This document shows positions 8,755-17,309 of a stretch of 64,000 nt of DNA, piece after piece. The first letter of the stretch is position 1. Each line of letters opens with the position of its first letter. Below the pieces are notes generated by a model. The model saw only the letters and a list, made by a program, of their open reading frames with translations, ran no database searches and was not told the DNA's origin. The position numbers and the translations under genes were made by a program. The DNA comes from an uncultured Clostridia bacterium (GTDB lineage: Bacteria; Bacillota; Clostridia; Christensenellales; UBA1242), in assembly GCA_944345705.1 (NCBI GenBank), contig CALVML010000001.1:1-64000 (forward strand). Direction: 5' to 3'.

Positions 8755-9981
8755 ATGAAAAAGAAAGAGTATATTCAAAATGTTGAAAACTTAATTTTAA
8801 ATAAACTTAAATATCATGCACCTATTCTCAATAGCGACAATATTGACTATGATTTGATAGATGCGGTAGGGATTGATACATCATATCCTATTTTTATATT
8901 AAAGAAGCCTATGACTAAACCTATGTATAGAGCTTTTTACAATGTCAAAAAAAAGGAAGAATTTAATTTGATATTGCTTTCTAATCCGCTTTTTAGAGGT
9001 AAGAAATTAGATAAACTTTCTAAAACATTTAAAATGATTGAGAGTGAAACAAGTCCTAATTTAATATATAGTTTAGATGCCTTGAATATCAATTATTTGA
9101 CTCATACGAATTATTTAAGAGAATATGAAGAAGAGTTTGTAAAATTGAATGGCCAAAAACTTATATTTGATTATATTCCATATTATTATAGTAAAAAAAT
9201 CCTTAATAATGGAGTTATATTGCAAGCAAGTCAGTTTTTGCTAAGCGGTAAAAATTATATATTTAATTTTACGAACACAAAAAAGATTCCACTTAAAGCC
9301 TCTTTCGAAATCAATATTCCATTGCCTAGGGGGTATTATTATTTTAAAAAAATGATAGATCATGTTGAAATAAAGAATTTAACAAGCAATGAAAAAATGT
9401 ATTTTAATTATCATATTAATAATTCAAAAATTACATTTTCAAATATGAGTGGAGTTGAAAGTTGTACTTTTGCGGTAATAAATTTAAAGGCTGAAATAGA
9501 TTTAATGCCACTGCAAAATAAAAAATTATTTTTCTCGTTTAGTCCATATAAATTTACTATTAGTAATCCAAAGGATATGAATTATTTCTTCAATTTATCT
9601 CAAAATAAGATGAATGAAATTTTTGATATTAAAGTTACTTCACATGACAAAGTTTTTGACAATCTTTTTAATTGCTCTTTACCCCAAAATATATGGGAAA
9701 AATGGCAAAAAAATGATATTGATGAAAAAAGTGAAAATGAATGGCTTAAAATGAGAAATCAAATAGTCTTTTGTGACGAAAAAGGAGCTAGCATTAATGA
9801 GAAATTTAAAGGACTTAAAGAAGTCAAATTCTTCCGAAATTTAGGGTGGAAAAGGGTTTTTATATTGCACAATAATTCATGCTATATGTATGCGGATAAA
9901 ATCAAATATTTTGGTTTTACTTTGCTCACAAAAGAAATTTTTAAAAAAAATAATGAAATTTACTTGTCTTTTGGTAAATAG
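8755..9981 (+). CDS. Hypothetical protein, beta-rich, unknown family
   Basis: I do not recognise this 408-residue protein. The first about 150 residues are mixed alpha/beta. The middle (about 150-300) has alternating hydrophobic and aromatic strands, suggesting beta-sandwich structure. The rest is charged and helical. There is no signal peptide or membrane span. A TTG six codons earlier (8737) could also start translation, but neither has a good ribosome site; ATG 8755 is chosen. The stop lies just before rarA (start 10001), so the two are probably co-transcribed. No known rarA partner fits, so no function is proposed. Confidence 0.6.
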   Translation: MKKKEYIQNVENLILNKLKYHAPILNSDNIDYDLIDAVGIDTSYPIFILKKPMTKPMYRAFYNVKKKEEFNLILLSNPLFRGKKLDKLSKTFKMIESETSPNLIYSLDALNINYLTHTNYLREYEEEFVKLNGQKLIFDYIPYYYSKKILNNGVILQASQFLLSGKNYIFNFTNTKKIPLKASFEINIPLPRGYYYFKKMIDHVEIKNLTSNEKMYFNYHINNSKITFSNMSGVESCTFAVINLKAEIDLMPLQNKKLFFSFSPYKFTISNPKDMNYFFNLSQNKMNEIFDIKVTSHDKVFDNLFNCSLPQNIWEKWQKNDIDEKSENEWLKMRNQIVFCDEKGASINEKFKGLKEVKFFRNLGWKRVFILHNNSCYMYADKIKYFGFTLLTKEIFKKNNEIYLSFGK

Positions 9982-10000
9982 TGGTGTAAAATATGCGAGT

Positions 10001-11263
10001 ATGGAAAGACAAACAAGAGTTCCGCTTGCTGAAAAAATGCGTCCTAAGAATTTTGAAGAATTTGTAGGACAGGAGCATATTGTAGGGAAAAACACACTTT
10101 TATATAGGGCTATCAAATATGGCACTCTTGGTAGCTGTATCTTTTATGGGCCTCCTGGAACTGGCAAGACAACTCTTGCAAATATAATTGCAAATACTCT
10201 AAAAGCAAATTATGTCAAAATAAATGCAGTGACAAGTGGCGTAAGTGAAGCTAAAGCAATCATTGAAAGAGCAAGGCAAGACAAGGCGATGTTTGGAACA
10301 GACACCTTTTTAATACTAGATGAGTGTCACAGGTGGAATAAAGCACAATCTGATTGTGTATTAGAGGCAATAGAAGACGGATCAATTTATTTTATTGGTA
10401 CTACAACTGAAAATCCATATACATCTATGACACGGGCCATCGTTTCAAGGTGTAGAGTATTTGAATTTAAATCATTATCTTCAACTGATATAAAGAAAGC
10501 TTTAAAGCGTGCTTTGGAAGATAAAGAAAATGGCTTAGGCTCTTTGCCTGTTAAGATTAGTGAAGAAGCCTTAGACTACATATCTTTTGCATGTGGTGGT
10601 GATATGCGAGGAGCTCTTAATGCACTTGAACTTGCCGTTATGACCACACCATTAAGTAGGTCAAAAGAGATAAACGTTGATTTGGAAGTTGCTAAACAGT
10701 CAATTGATAGAAAGGCGCTTTCAATGGATGAAAATATGTATTATGATTTTTTATCCGCTTTCTGTAAAAGTTTGCGTGGCTGTGATGTAGAGGCGGCACT
10801 TTACTATAGTCAAAGACTAATAAAGGCGGGTTGTGATCCTATGATCATTGCAAGACGACTTGTCGCGCACGCAAGCGAAGACGTTGGAATGGCAGACTCT
10901 AATGCCTTACTCCTTGCAACAAGTGCAATGTATGCTGTAGAAAAAATGGGACAACCAGAAGGGCTGATACCACTTACGCATGCTATCATATATGTTTGCG
11001 AAGCTGAGAAATCAAATTCGGTAGTTAAAGCTTTGAATATGGCGCAGTTCGATGCTGAACACAATACTGATAATAAGGTTCCTAATCATCTAAAAAATCA
11101 TCCTAGTACAAATAGTGATGGTCACGGTAAGTATAAATATCCGCATGATTATGGCGGTTATGTAAAACAGCAATATATGCCTGACAAATTGAAAGATAGG
11201 ATCTATTATACGCCAGGTCAAAACGGTAAAGAGAAGAATTTAATAAGAAAGAAATATAGATAA
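10001..11263 (+). CDS. rarA: Replication-associated recombination ATPase RarA (MgsA)
   Basis: RarA is an AAA+ ATPase of the clamp-loader group that acts at stalled replication forks. The 420-residue protein has RPKNFEEFVGQEHIVGK, Walker A YGPPGTGKTT, Walker B LILDECHRWNK, the sensor region GTTTENPY, and a C-terminal domain containing QFDAEHNTDNKVPNHLKN. The frame extends 37 codons further upstream into the previous gene, but MERQTRVPLAEKMRP is the normal family N-terminus, so ATG 10001 is chosen. The length equals that of the Bacillus protein. Confidence 0.94.
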   Translation: MERQTRVPLAEKMRPKNFEEFVGQEHIVGKNTLLYRAIKYGTLGSCIFYGPPGTGKTTLANIIANTLKANYVKINAVTSGVSEAKAIIERARQDKAMFGTDTFLILDECHRWNKAQSDCVLEAIEDGSIYFIGTTTENPYTSMTRAIVSRCRVFEFKSLSSTDIKKALKRALEDKENGLGSLPVKISEEALDYISFACGGDMRGALNALELAVMTTPLSRSKEINVDLEVAKQSIDRKALSMDENMYYDFLSAFCKSLRGCDVEAALYYSQRLIKAGCDPMIIARRLVAHASEDVGMADSNALLLATSAMYAVEKMGQPEGLIPLTHAIIYVCEAEKSNSVVKALNMAQFDAEHNTDNKVPNHLKNHPSTNSDGHGKYKYPHDYGGYVKQQYMPDKLKDRIYYTPGQNGKEKNLIRKKYR

Positions 11264-11276
11264 ACGGAGAAGAAAA

Positions 11277-12350
11277 ATGTTTGGACATAGAAATGATGGA
11301 AAAAAAGTAAAGGGATTAAATATTATCGATAAGGCAGAGCCTTTTTTCATGCCTCAAAGAATAGACGCAGTGAACTATACTGCAATAAAAGTACCTTGTG
11401 ATAAACTCGATGAGTTTATTCAACGCGAAAAACGAAGTGGCAATTCTTATAGTTATATGCATATAGCAATAGCTACCATTGTTAGACTTTTATATACAAG
11501 ACAAAAATTAAATAGATTTATTATGCGTGGGTCTATCTATCAAAGAAACTATATTAGTGTTTCAATGGATATAAAAAAGAAACTTGAAGATGATGGAGAG
11601 CAAGTCACCTTAAAATTCATGTTTACAGGAAGAGAATCATTAGAGGACGTAAAAGCTATTATTGATAAAGAAATTGCGGAAAATATTAAGGAAGAAAGTG
11701 AGTATACAACGACTAAAGCTATTAAAAAATACACTAAGCTTCCCGACTTTATGATTAGATGGGCTATTGCGATGTTTAGGTGGCTTGATAAGCATGGAAT
11801 GTTGCCAAAATCCCTTGTAAAAGCATCTCCATTTCACACAAGTTGCTTTTTTACCAATTTAAAATCTATAAAACTTGGCTATATTTATCATCATCTTTAC
11901 AACTTTGGTACTACGACTATATTTGTTGCTATGGGTAAGGAAAAAATGGAGCCTTATGTAGAAAACAACAAGGAGCTGAAGATAGGTAAATTTTTGACTT
12001 TTGGTATATCTCTAGACGAGAGAGTTGCGGACGGCTTATATATGGGTAAAAGTTTGAAACTTTTACAAGACTTGCTTGCAAATCCAGATAGTTTGAAAGA
12101 GAGATTGCCTGAAGATGGTACTATTCCTAAAAAACTTATAAAGAAAAAAACAAAAAAAGTAAAAATAAAAAAGAGCAAGAAAGATAAAAAACCTAAAAAA
12201 ATAAAACCTTTAAAAAATAAACAAAAACATGACGAAAAAAAGAAGAAATCAGCACTTAAAAAACTGCTTAAAAAAGAAAAGGAAAACACAGTTGTATCTA
12301 CAGCCGAAATTCAAGAAGAAAACACTAATGTTAAAAATGAACAAGAATAA
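11277..12350 (+). CDS. 2-oxoacid dehydrogenase acyltransferase (E2/CAT)-fold protein, catalytic His replaced
   Basis: Residues about 15-285 follow the trimeric acyltransferase core of E2 enzymes and chloramphenicol acetyltransferase, including a strand like FTNLKSIKLGYIYHH and the C-terminal signature SLDERVADGLYMG. In active E2 proteins the signature is DHRxxDG with catalytic His; here the position is Glu248. No lipoyl or peripheral-subunit domain exists and no dehydrogenase genes are nearby, so an E2 role is unlikely. The last about 75 residues are almost pure Lys plus hydrophobics, as in a nucleic-acid- or membrane-binding tail. It starts 13 nt after rarA with a GGAG site and is followed by a terminator, so it ends that operon. 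Function is unknown. Confidence 0.7.
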   Translation: MFGHRNDGKKVKGLNIIDKAEPFFMPQRIDAVNYTAIKVPCDKLDEFIQREKRSGNSYSYMHIAIATIVRLLYTRQKLNRFIMRGSIYQRNYISVSMDIKKKLEDDGEQVTLKFMFTGRESLEDVKAIIDKEIAENIKEESEYTTTKAIKKYTKLPDFMIRWAIAMFRWLDKHGMLPKSLVKASPFHTSCFFTNLKSIKLGYIYHHLYNFGTTTIFVAMGKEKMEPYVENNKELKIGKFLTFGISLDERVADGLYMGKSLKLLQDLLANPDSLKERLPEDGTIPKKLIKKKTKKVKIKKSKKDKKPKKIKPLKNKQKHDEKKKKSALKKLLKKEKENTVVSTAEIQEENTNVKNEQE

Positions 12351-12362
12351 CACAAAAGAAGA

Positions 12363-12396
12363 AATCATAGCAATAGGATCTGCTATGATTTTTTGT
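12363..12396 (+). terminator. Terminator after E2-fold gene
   Basis: AATCATAGCA, an 8-nt loop, TGCTATGATT, then a T tract; stem of 10 bp. Confidence 0.92.
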
Positions 12397-12472
12397 TACT
12401 AAGCCATCATTTTATGAACATAAGGTAACATTTGCTAGATAAATTAAAAAGCAAAAATATTTGTAAAAAGTT

Positions 12473-12500
12473 TTGAAATATGCTATTATATTATTATAAT
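12473..12500 (+). promoter_or_regulatory. Promoter for small membrane protein gene
   Basis: TTGAAA (12473-12478), a 16-bp spacer and TATAAT (12495-12500), 40 nt before the ATG and followed by an AAGGAG site. Confidence 0.7.
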
Positions 12501-12539
12501 AAATGTAGAAGGTGATACAGAGTTTAAGGAGTTTGGTAT

Positions 12540-12842
12540 ATGAAAAAAATAATTTATTTTATCTTTGCTTTGATAACTATTGTGTATGTGGCATTCCTAT
12601 GTTATTATAACATAACTAATGTTTCGTCACAAGTCTTAGATTACATTGCAATCTATGGTGGTCTTGTAATTGCGCTAATGTACGCTGCAGTAAACTTTTT
12701 TGGAAGTCCGCTTAAAATTGTATTCTTCGTTTTGCTTGTTCTAATGGTTATAGTTTTGATACTTACTATTGCTATTCCAGATGTGTTTAGAAATTTGCTT
12801 GGAATAGAAAGTGCTGAAGCAGTTTTAAATATTTTAGGTTAA
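12540..12842 (+). CDS. Small three-span membrane protein, unknown function
   Basis: This 100-residue protein has three hydrophobic segments (about residues 3-23, 33-56 and 59-83) with short loops and a C-terminal soluble tail of about 15 residues. I recognise no family. ATG 12540 is preceded by AAGGAG at good spacing and a consensus-like promoter. It precedes polA by 97 bp, but no shared role is evident. Confidence 0.65.
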   Translation: MKKIIYFIFALITIVYVAFLCYYNITNVSSQVLDYIAIYGGLVIALMYAAVNFFGSPLKIVFFVLLVLMVIVLILTIAIPDVFRNLLGIESAEAVLNILG

Positions 12843-12939
12843 ATATAAAATTTTGAGTAGAAAATGTTTAAAAAATACAAGGTAGATTTTTAGTTTATCT
12901 CTTTGAAAACGAAAACATTAATTTATTTATAGGGGAAAT

Positions 12940-15441
12940 ATGAATAAACTTTTAATCATAGATGGAAATAGTATAGCAAATAGGGCATTTTATGCCCTTC
13001 CTTTTTTATCAAATCATGAAGGAAAGCCAACAGGGGCGGTCTTTGGTTTTGCAAATATTTTAATAAAAGTTTTGAATGAAACAAAGCCTAGCCATGTGGT
13101 AGTCGCATTTGATCATGCAAGAAAAACATTCAGAAACGAAATCTATAGTGAATATAAAATGCAACGAAAACCATCGCCAGATGAACTTATCGCACAATTT
13201 CCAGTCATTAAGCAAATGCTAAATATCATGGATATAGAAGTTATAGAAAAGGCTGGAATAGAGGCAGATGATATAATCGGTAGTGTTTGCAAAAAATACG
13301 ATGGTGAAAAGTTTATTTTATCAGGTGATAGAGATTTGCTTCAATTAATTGATGCGGATACTTGTGTTTGGCTTACAAAAAAGGGTGTAAGCGAGGTTGA
13401 TAAGGTCGGCAAAGAAAGACTTAAAGAGCTTTTCAATCTTTCACCAAGTCAAATTATCGATTTAAAGGCTTTAATGGGTGACAGTTCGGACAATATACCC
13501 GGTGTAAGCGGAGTAGGAGAAAAAACAGCACTATCATTGCTTGAAAAATATATCGATATTGATGGTGTTTACGCACATATCGATGAAATAAAAGGCAAAT
13601 TAAAGGAAAAACTTATTGCAGATAAAGATAAGGCGTATATGTCTAAACAACTTGCAACTATAAAATGCGATTGTGATATCGATTTCGATTTAGACAAAGC
13701 AAAACTCAATATGCCTTTTGATGAAAAGGTCTACGATTTTTTCAAAGAACAAGATTTCTCTTCACTTCTAAAAAATGAAAATTTATTTAAGGACAATTTT
13801 CAAACGTCTTCTAAATCTAAAAAGATTGATAGAGTGAAATTAACAAGCGATATTTTGAATAAATTAGCCGATTATAAACTAGAGTACTTTTGTTATGATT
13901 TTGAAAAGTTGGAATTTTTTATCGATGGCAAAGTTTTCTTTTTAGAGCAAAATTATGGAATGTTTGAAAATGAAGCCTCATTAGAAAATATTCTGCAAAA
14001 ATTTAAACCTTTATTTGAAGACAAAAATATTATAAAAATTACAAACAATGCAAAAAATGACTTGCATCTTTTATATAGAAATAACATTGCTTTAAATAAT
14101 TTTTTTGATTTAAGTATTGCCAATTATATTATCAATGCGGGACTCAAAATAAAGACATTGCAACCTGAATTACATGAATATATAGATTTATATGAAGAAT
14201 ATAAAAAACTTCTTAAAGAAAATCAACTTGATTTTGTTTTTTATAATATAGAACTCCCGCTTACAAAGATATTGATGGAAATGGAAGAGAGTGGTTTTAA
14301 AATAAATAAAGAAAAACTTGAAAATCTAGATCGCGAATTTTGTGATATGATTGATGAGATAAGTGCACAAATATATCTAGAAGCAGGAGAAGAATTCAAC
14401 ATAAACTCACCAAAGCAGGTTGCGTATATACTCTTTGAAAAGTTAGGTATAAAAACATATAACAATCGTAAACAATCGACAAGTGTGCAAAAACTTGATG
14501 AATATCGTTATATTCCTATTATTAATGATATATTGAATTATAGAAAACTTGCTAAAATTAAAAATACCTATATTGATGTCTATAAAGAAATAACTGCATC
14601 TAGTGGAGATATAATCCATACTACTTTCAACCAAACTTTAACAAACACAGGTAGACTTTCAAGCAGTGAGCCTAACTTGCAAAATATACCAACAAGAGAT
14701 GATATAGGTAAGAATTTGAGAAAAATCTTTGTTTCAAAATTCAAGGACGGCAAGATTATATCTGCTGACTATAATCAAATAGAGTTGCGTTTGCTTGCTG
14801 ATATGTCTGGAGAAGAAGGACTTATTAATTCATATAAAGAGGGCGAAGATATTCATACCATAACGGCATCTCACATCTTCAATGTACCTATTGATCAAGT
14901 AAATGATATCCAAAGGAGAGAAGCTAAAGCTGTCAATTTTGGAATAATCTATGGTATTAGCGATTACGGACTATCGCAAAACATTAAATCTACAAGAGAG
15001 CAGGCAAAGCAATATATTGATTCGTATTTTAACAGATATCCAAAAGTCAAAATGTTTATGGATAATAATATCGCTTTTGCTCAAAAGAATGGCTTTGCCA
15101 TTACAAAATTTGGTCGCAAGAGAAAAATACCAGAACTTGAATCGTCTTCATATTTTACGCGTATGTTTGGACAGAGGGTTGCAATGAATATGCCTTTGCA
15201 GGGCACAGCTTCTGATATCATAAAACTTGCCATGATAAAGGTTAACAACGCACTGAAAAGTAAAAAGTTAAAGAGTCAGTTAATATTGCAGATACATGAC
15301 GAACTTATAATTGATTGCAGTCCTGATGAAATTGATATTGCATGTGAAATTCTTAAAAAAGAAATGGAGAGTGTAACACAATTAAAAGTGCCTCTTATTG
15401 TTAATGTAGGAATAGGTGACAGTCTATTTGAATGTAAGTAG
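12940..15441 (+). CDS. polA: DNA polymerase I
   Basis: Pol I processes Okazaki fragments and fills repair gaps. The 833-residue protein has the 5' nuclease domain (about 1-285, with GDSSDNIPGVSGVGEKTA), a shortened middle domain and the family A polymerase domain (about 430-833). The last contains NLQNIPTRDDIG, motif A SADYNQIELRLLA, the O-helix region RREAKAVNFGIIYG and motif C QIHDELI. In the middle domain I can see a D-x-E (YDFEKLEF) and N-x-x-x-D (NAKND) like those of proofreading exonucleases. The third exonuclease motif is unclear, so proofreading is unresolved. A terminator follows, so the gene looks monocistronic. Confidence 0.97.
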   Translation: MNKLLIIDGNSIANRAFYALPFLSNHEGKPTGAVFGFANILIKVLNETKPSHVVVAFDHARKTFRNEIYSEYKMQRKPSPDELIAQFPVIKQMLNIMDIEVIEKAGIEADDIIGSVCKKYDGEKFILSGDRDLLQLIDADTCVWLTKKGVSEVDKVGKERLKELFNLSPSQIIDLKALMGDSSDNIPGVSGVGEKTALSLLEKYIDIDGVYAHIDEIKGKLKEKLIADKDKAYMSKQLATIKCDCDIDFDLDKAKLNMPFDEKVYDFFKEQDFSSLLKNENLFKDNFQTSSKSKKIDRVKLTSDILNKLADYKLEYFCYDFEKLEFFIDGKVFFLEQNYGMFENEASLENILQKFKPLFEDKNIIKITNNAKNDLHLLYRNNIALNNFFDLSIANYIINAGLKIKTLQPELHEYIDLYEEYKKLLKENQLDFVFYNIELPLTKILMEMEESGFKINKEKLENLDREFCDMIDEISAQIYLEAGEEFNINSPKQVAYILFEKLGIKTYNNRKQSTSVQKLDEYRYIPIINDILNYRKLAKIKNTYIDVYKEITASSGDIIHTTFNQTLTNTGRLSSSEPNLQNIPTRDDIGKNLRKIFVSKFKDGKIISADYNQIELRLLADMSGEEGLINSYKEGEDIHTITASHIFNVPIDQVNDIQRREAKAVNFGIIYGISDYGLSQNIKSTREQAKQYIDSYFNRYPKVKMFMDNNIAFAQKNGFAITKFGRKRKIPELESSSYFTRMFGQRVAMNMPLQGTASDIIKLAMIKVNNALKSKKLKSQLILQIHDELIIDCSPDEIDIACEILKKEMESVTQLKVPLIVNVGIGDSLFECK

Positions 15442-15460
15442 GCAAATAATTTTAATTAAA

Positions 15461-15505
15461 AAAGCCAAGGTTATAAGACAAAAATCATAATCACCTTGGC
15501 TTTAT
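15461..15505 (+). terminator. Terminator after polA
   Basis: AAAGCCAAGG pairs with CCTTGGCTTT across a long loop, with an extra inner TTAT/ATAA pairing, followed by a T-rich stretch. Confidence 0.85.
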
Positions 15506-15610
15506 TTATTAAAAATGTAACATTGTAAAAATGCTTATAAGTGTTATTAAAAGGAAAATCAAAAAACTTTTCATAATTTTTGTAAAAAATATTAAAATTG
15601 ATTAAATCGT

Positions 15611-15639
15611 TTGACTTAAATTTTTCGTTAGGCTATAAT
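15611..15639 (+). promoter_or_regulatory. Promoter for ruvX-DUF1292 unit
   Basis: TTGACT (15611-15616), a 17-bp spacer and TATAAT (15634-15639). The -10 ends 14 nt before the ATG, so the leader would be only about 8 nt. Confidence 0.85.
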
Positions 15640-15653
15640 CATAATAGAAATGT

Positions 15654-16073
15654 ATGCAAAGACATCGAAAAATGGGAATTGATTATGGTGATAAAAGAAT
15701 AGGTGTTGCACTAAGCGACCTATTGTGTATCATTTCAAGTCCTTATGAAGTATTCATAAATAAAGGCGAAGACGAGAGTCTTAAACATCTTGATAAGATT
15801 ATCAAAGAAAATGATGTAGATGAAATCGCAATGGGTTTGCCTTTAAATATGGATGGTTCTGAAGGGGAAAGAGCCAGATTGCATAGAGAATTTGGTCAAA
15901 AGTTATCTGATTTTTCGGGTGTAACAGTGCATTTTGTAGATGAGCGCTTAACCTCGGCAGAAGCGGAAGAAATCTTGATTTCTAGTGGCGTACGAAGGGA
16001 AAAGCGAAAGGAACTTATCGACAAACTTTCAGCACAAATCATTTTGCAAACATTTATAGATAATAAAATTTAA
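15654..16073 (+). CDS. ruvX: RuvX/YqgF family nuclease
   Basis: The 139-residue protein is an RNase H-fold YqgF domain with the nucleotide-binding start GIDYGDKRIGVALSD, the central MGLPLNMDGSEGERA and the late acidic motif VDERLTSAEAEE. The family is tied to 16S rRNA 5'-end maturation and is listed as a possible Holliday junction resolvase; the rRNA role is better supported in bacteria generally. Start ATG 15654 adds six residues before the conserved GIDYG; ATG 15672 is the alternative. Neither has a Shine-Dalgarno sequence, and the promoter predicts a near-leaderless mRNA. It is followed after 13 bp by a DUF1292 gene, the Bacillus yrrK-yrzB order. Confidence 0.92.
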   Translation: MQRHRKMGIDYGDKRIGVALSDLLCIISSPYEVFINKGEDESLKHLDKIIKENDVDEIAMGLPLNMDGSEGERARLHREFGQKLSDFSGVTVHFVDERLTSAEAEEILISSGVRREKRKELIDKLSAQIILQTFIDNKI

Positions 16074-16086
16074 AAGGGGAAATTTT

Positions 16087-16497
16087 ATGGCAGACAAAAA
16101 TAATGAAAATCAAATTCAACAAGTGGACATTATAGATGTACTTCTTGACGAAGATAACAAAGATCCAATTGTTCTTATGGACGAAAAGGGAAGACAATTG
16201 ACATTCGAGCAGGTTGCTGTTATACCTTATGAAGTTAGAAAAGAAAAAAGACTTTATTGCGTTTTAAAGCCACTTGACAAGATTGAAGGTATCGGTGACG
16301 ATGAGGCTATTGTTTTCGTTGTAGATCAAGATGATGAAGGAAACTCTATCATTAAGATTGAAGAAGACGAGGAAGTTGCAATCGCTGTATTCGATAAATA
16401 CTATGATCTTCTTGAAGAAGCTCAAAAAGAAGAAAAGGCAGCTAAAGCAACAAAAACAAAAGTTGCTGGTAAAAAAGCAGACTCTGACAAAAAGTAA
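16087..16497 (+). CDS. DUF1292 (YrzB-like) protein
   Basis: The 136-residue acidic protein matches the DUF1292 layout: PIVLMDEKGRQLTFE, RLYCVLKPLD, EAIVFVVDQDDEGN and a final IEEDEEVAIAVFDKY segment. A Lys/Ala-rich tail of about 25 residues follows. The function of the family is unknown. The RuvX-DUF1292 pairing is common in Firmicutes, which supports the call. It has a good GGGG site 13 bp after ruvX. Its transcript probably ends at a hairpin now split by the element at 16534-16868. Confidence 0.85.
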   Translation: MADKNNENQIQQVDIIDVLLDEDNKDPIVLMDEKGRQLTFEQVAVIPYEVRKEKRLYCVLKPLDKIEGIGDDEAIVFVVDQDDEGNSIIKIEEDEEVAIAVFDKYYDLLEEAQKEEKAAKATKTKVAGKKADSDKK

Positions 16498-16533
16498 TCT
16501 TCCTATAACTGAATAGATTATAGAGCAATTAAA

Positions 16534-16868
16534 AATCGCTATTTTTTGTAGCGATTTCAGACTGTAGATAAACGGCGCGACCGAAAAACTACTTGTAATT
16601 TTTCTTGCGTCGTTTACTGAAAAATGCCCAAAACCAGTCATTTAGGAGTACTAAACTCCTGGCTTGCGTCACAAACTATGCTTAAGCGAAAATTACTTTG
16701 TAATTTTGCGCGATATCGCTCGTTTGTTCCTTATCCCTAAAAATCTTACGATTTTCAGGGAACCCAAAAGAGAGTGGCTAAGCCACTTTTCGAGCGCAAG
16801 CCTTCGCTTGTTTTTCTACAGTCTGTTAATTTGTCGACACACAGAATCGCTATTTTTTGTAGCGATTT
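16534..16868. repeat. Hairpin-rich non-coding element flanked by exact 24-bp direct repeats
   Basis: The 24-bp terminator stem starting AATCGCTATTTTTTG occurs exactly twice (16534-16557 and 16845-16868). Between the copies lie 287 bp opening with CAGACTGTAGA (16558-16568), whose exact reverse complement is at 16815-16825. Inside are at least six further palindromes: 16569-16616, 16644-16660, 16689-16707, 16735-16760 (11-bp stem), 16773-16787 and 16797-16810. The pattern suggests a small non-autonomous repeat inserted into, or duplicating, the terminator after the DUF1292 gene. Open frames across it (up to 71 codons) lack ribosome sites and cross the stems, so it is not coding. I see no second copy in the window. 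Confidence 0.75.
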
Positions 16869-16874
16869 TTTGTT
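16845..16874 (+). terminator. Terminator, distal copy of the duplicated stem
   Basis: AATCGCTA/TAGCGATT stem followed by a six-T run. The upstream copy at 16534 has only three Ts before the element begins, so this copy probably keeps the original T tract. Confidence 0.8.
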
Positions 16875-16998
16875 TATAGTAAACTTTGTAATTATCTATT
16901 TATTTTATAAAAAAATCATTTACTGCGTTTTATTTTTAACAATAAATTATTTTATAAAATTCGGTATATTTTATTAATATTTAGCCATAATTAAATTA

Positions 16999-17016
16999 CA
17001 AGGTGATTACACCTTG
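16999..17016 (+). promoter_or_regulatory. Hairpin in leader of the 48-aa gene
   Basis: CAAGGTG, a 4-nt loop and CACCTTG end 7 nt before the GGGAGGTG ribosome site. It could modulate translation or stabilise the RNA; no T tract follows. Confidence 0.45.
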
Positions 17017-17037
17017 AATAATAGGGAGGTGAAAACT

Positions 17038-17184
17038 ATGTTTGGTAAAAATTCCAAAATGGGCAAGTCTGCTAAAAGTGGCAAGATGTCCACAAAAAAC
17101 AATGTAGAGGCATCAACTGAAACTAAAAATTGCGGATCAAGAAGTTCTGCAAGCAGATCTAACAGTGCCAAAAACTGTAAATAG
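17038..17184 (+). CDS. 48-residue basic Ser/Lys/Asn-rich protein
   Basis: ATG 17038 follows a near-perfect GGGAGGTG site, and the frame runs 48 codons to TAG, with a terminator right after. The product is almost all Ser, Lys, Asn, Gly and Ala, with two Cys near the C-terminus (residues 32 and 47) and no hydrophobic segment. It begins MFGKNSKMGKSAKSGK. Composition recalls small basic proteins such as spore-coat or nucleic-acid-binding peptides, but I recognise no family. The strong ribosome site, upstream hairpin and own terminator argue that it is real and well expressed. Confidence 0.7.
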   Translation: MFGKNSKMGKSAKSGKMSTKNNVEASTETKNCGSRSSASRSNSAKNCK

Positions 17185-17200
17185 TTTTCTGCCAAAATAG

Positions 17201-17228
17201 AAGAAGGGATAACCCTTCTTTTATTTTT
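17201..17228 (+). terminator. Terminator after the 48-aa gene
   Basis: AAGAAGGG, ATAA loop, CCCTTCTT, then a T-rich tract, 16 nt after the stop. Confidence 0.9.
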
Positions 17229-17309
17229 GTAAATGATAGATTTAAAATTATTAATTTAAAAATATCATAGATTATAAATTAAAAATTAATTAGTACTAGA
17301 ACTTTATTT

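Noticed and set aside
9890-10000. Upstream extension of rarA by 37 codons
   Set aside because: It overlaps the preceding gene by about 90 nt, and the conserved family N-terminus begins at 10001.
11954-12289. Phe/Ser-rich minus-strand frame opposite the Lys-rich tail of the E2-fold gene
   Set aside because: It is the complement of an A-rich, Lys-coding stretch; the + strand gene is well supported.
16664-16977. Open frames of 67-71 codons across the hairpin-rich element
   Set aside because: They run across strong palindromes, lack ribosome sites, and resemble no protein family.
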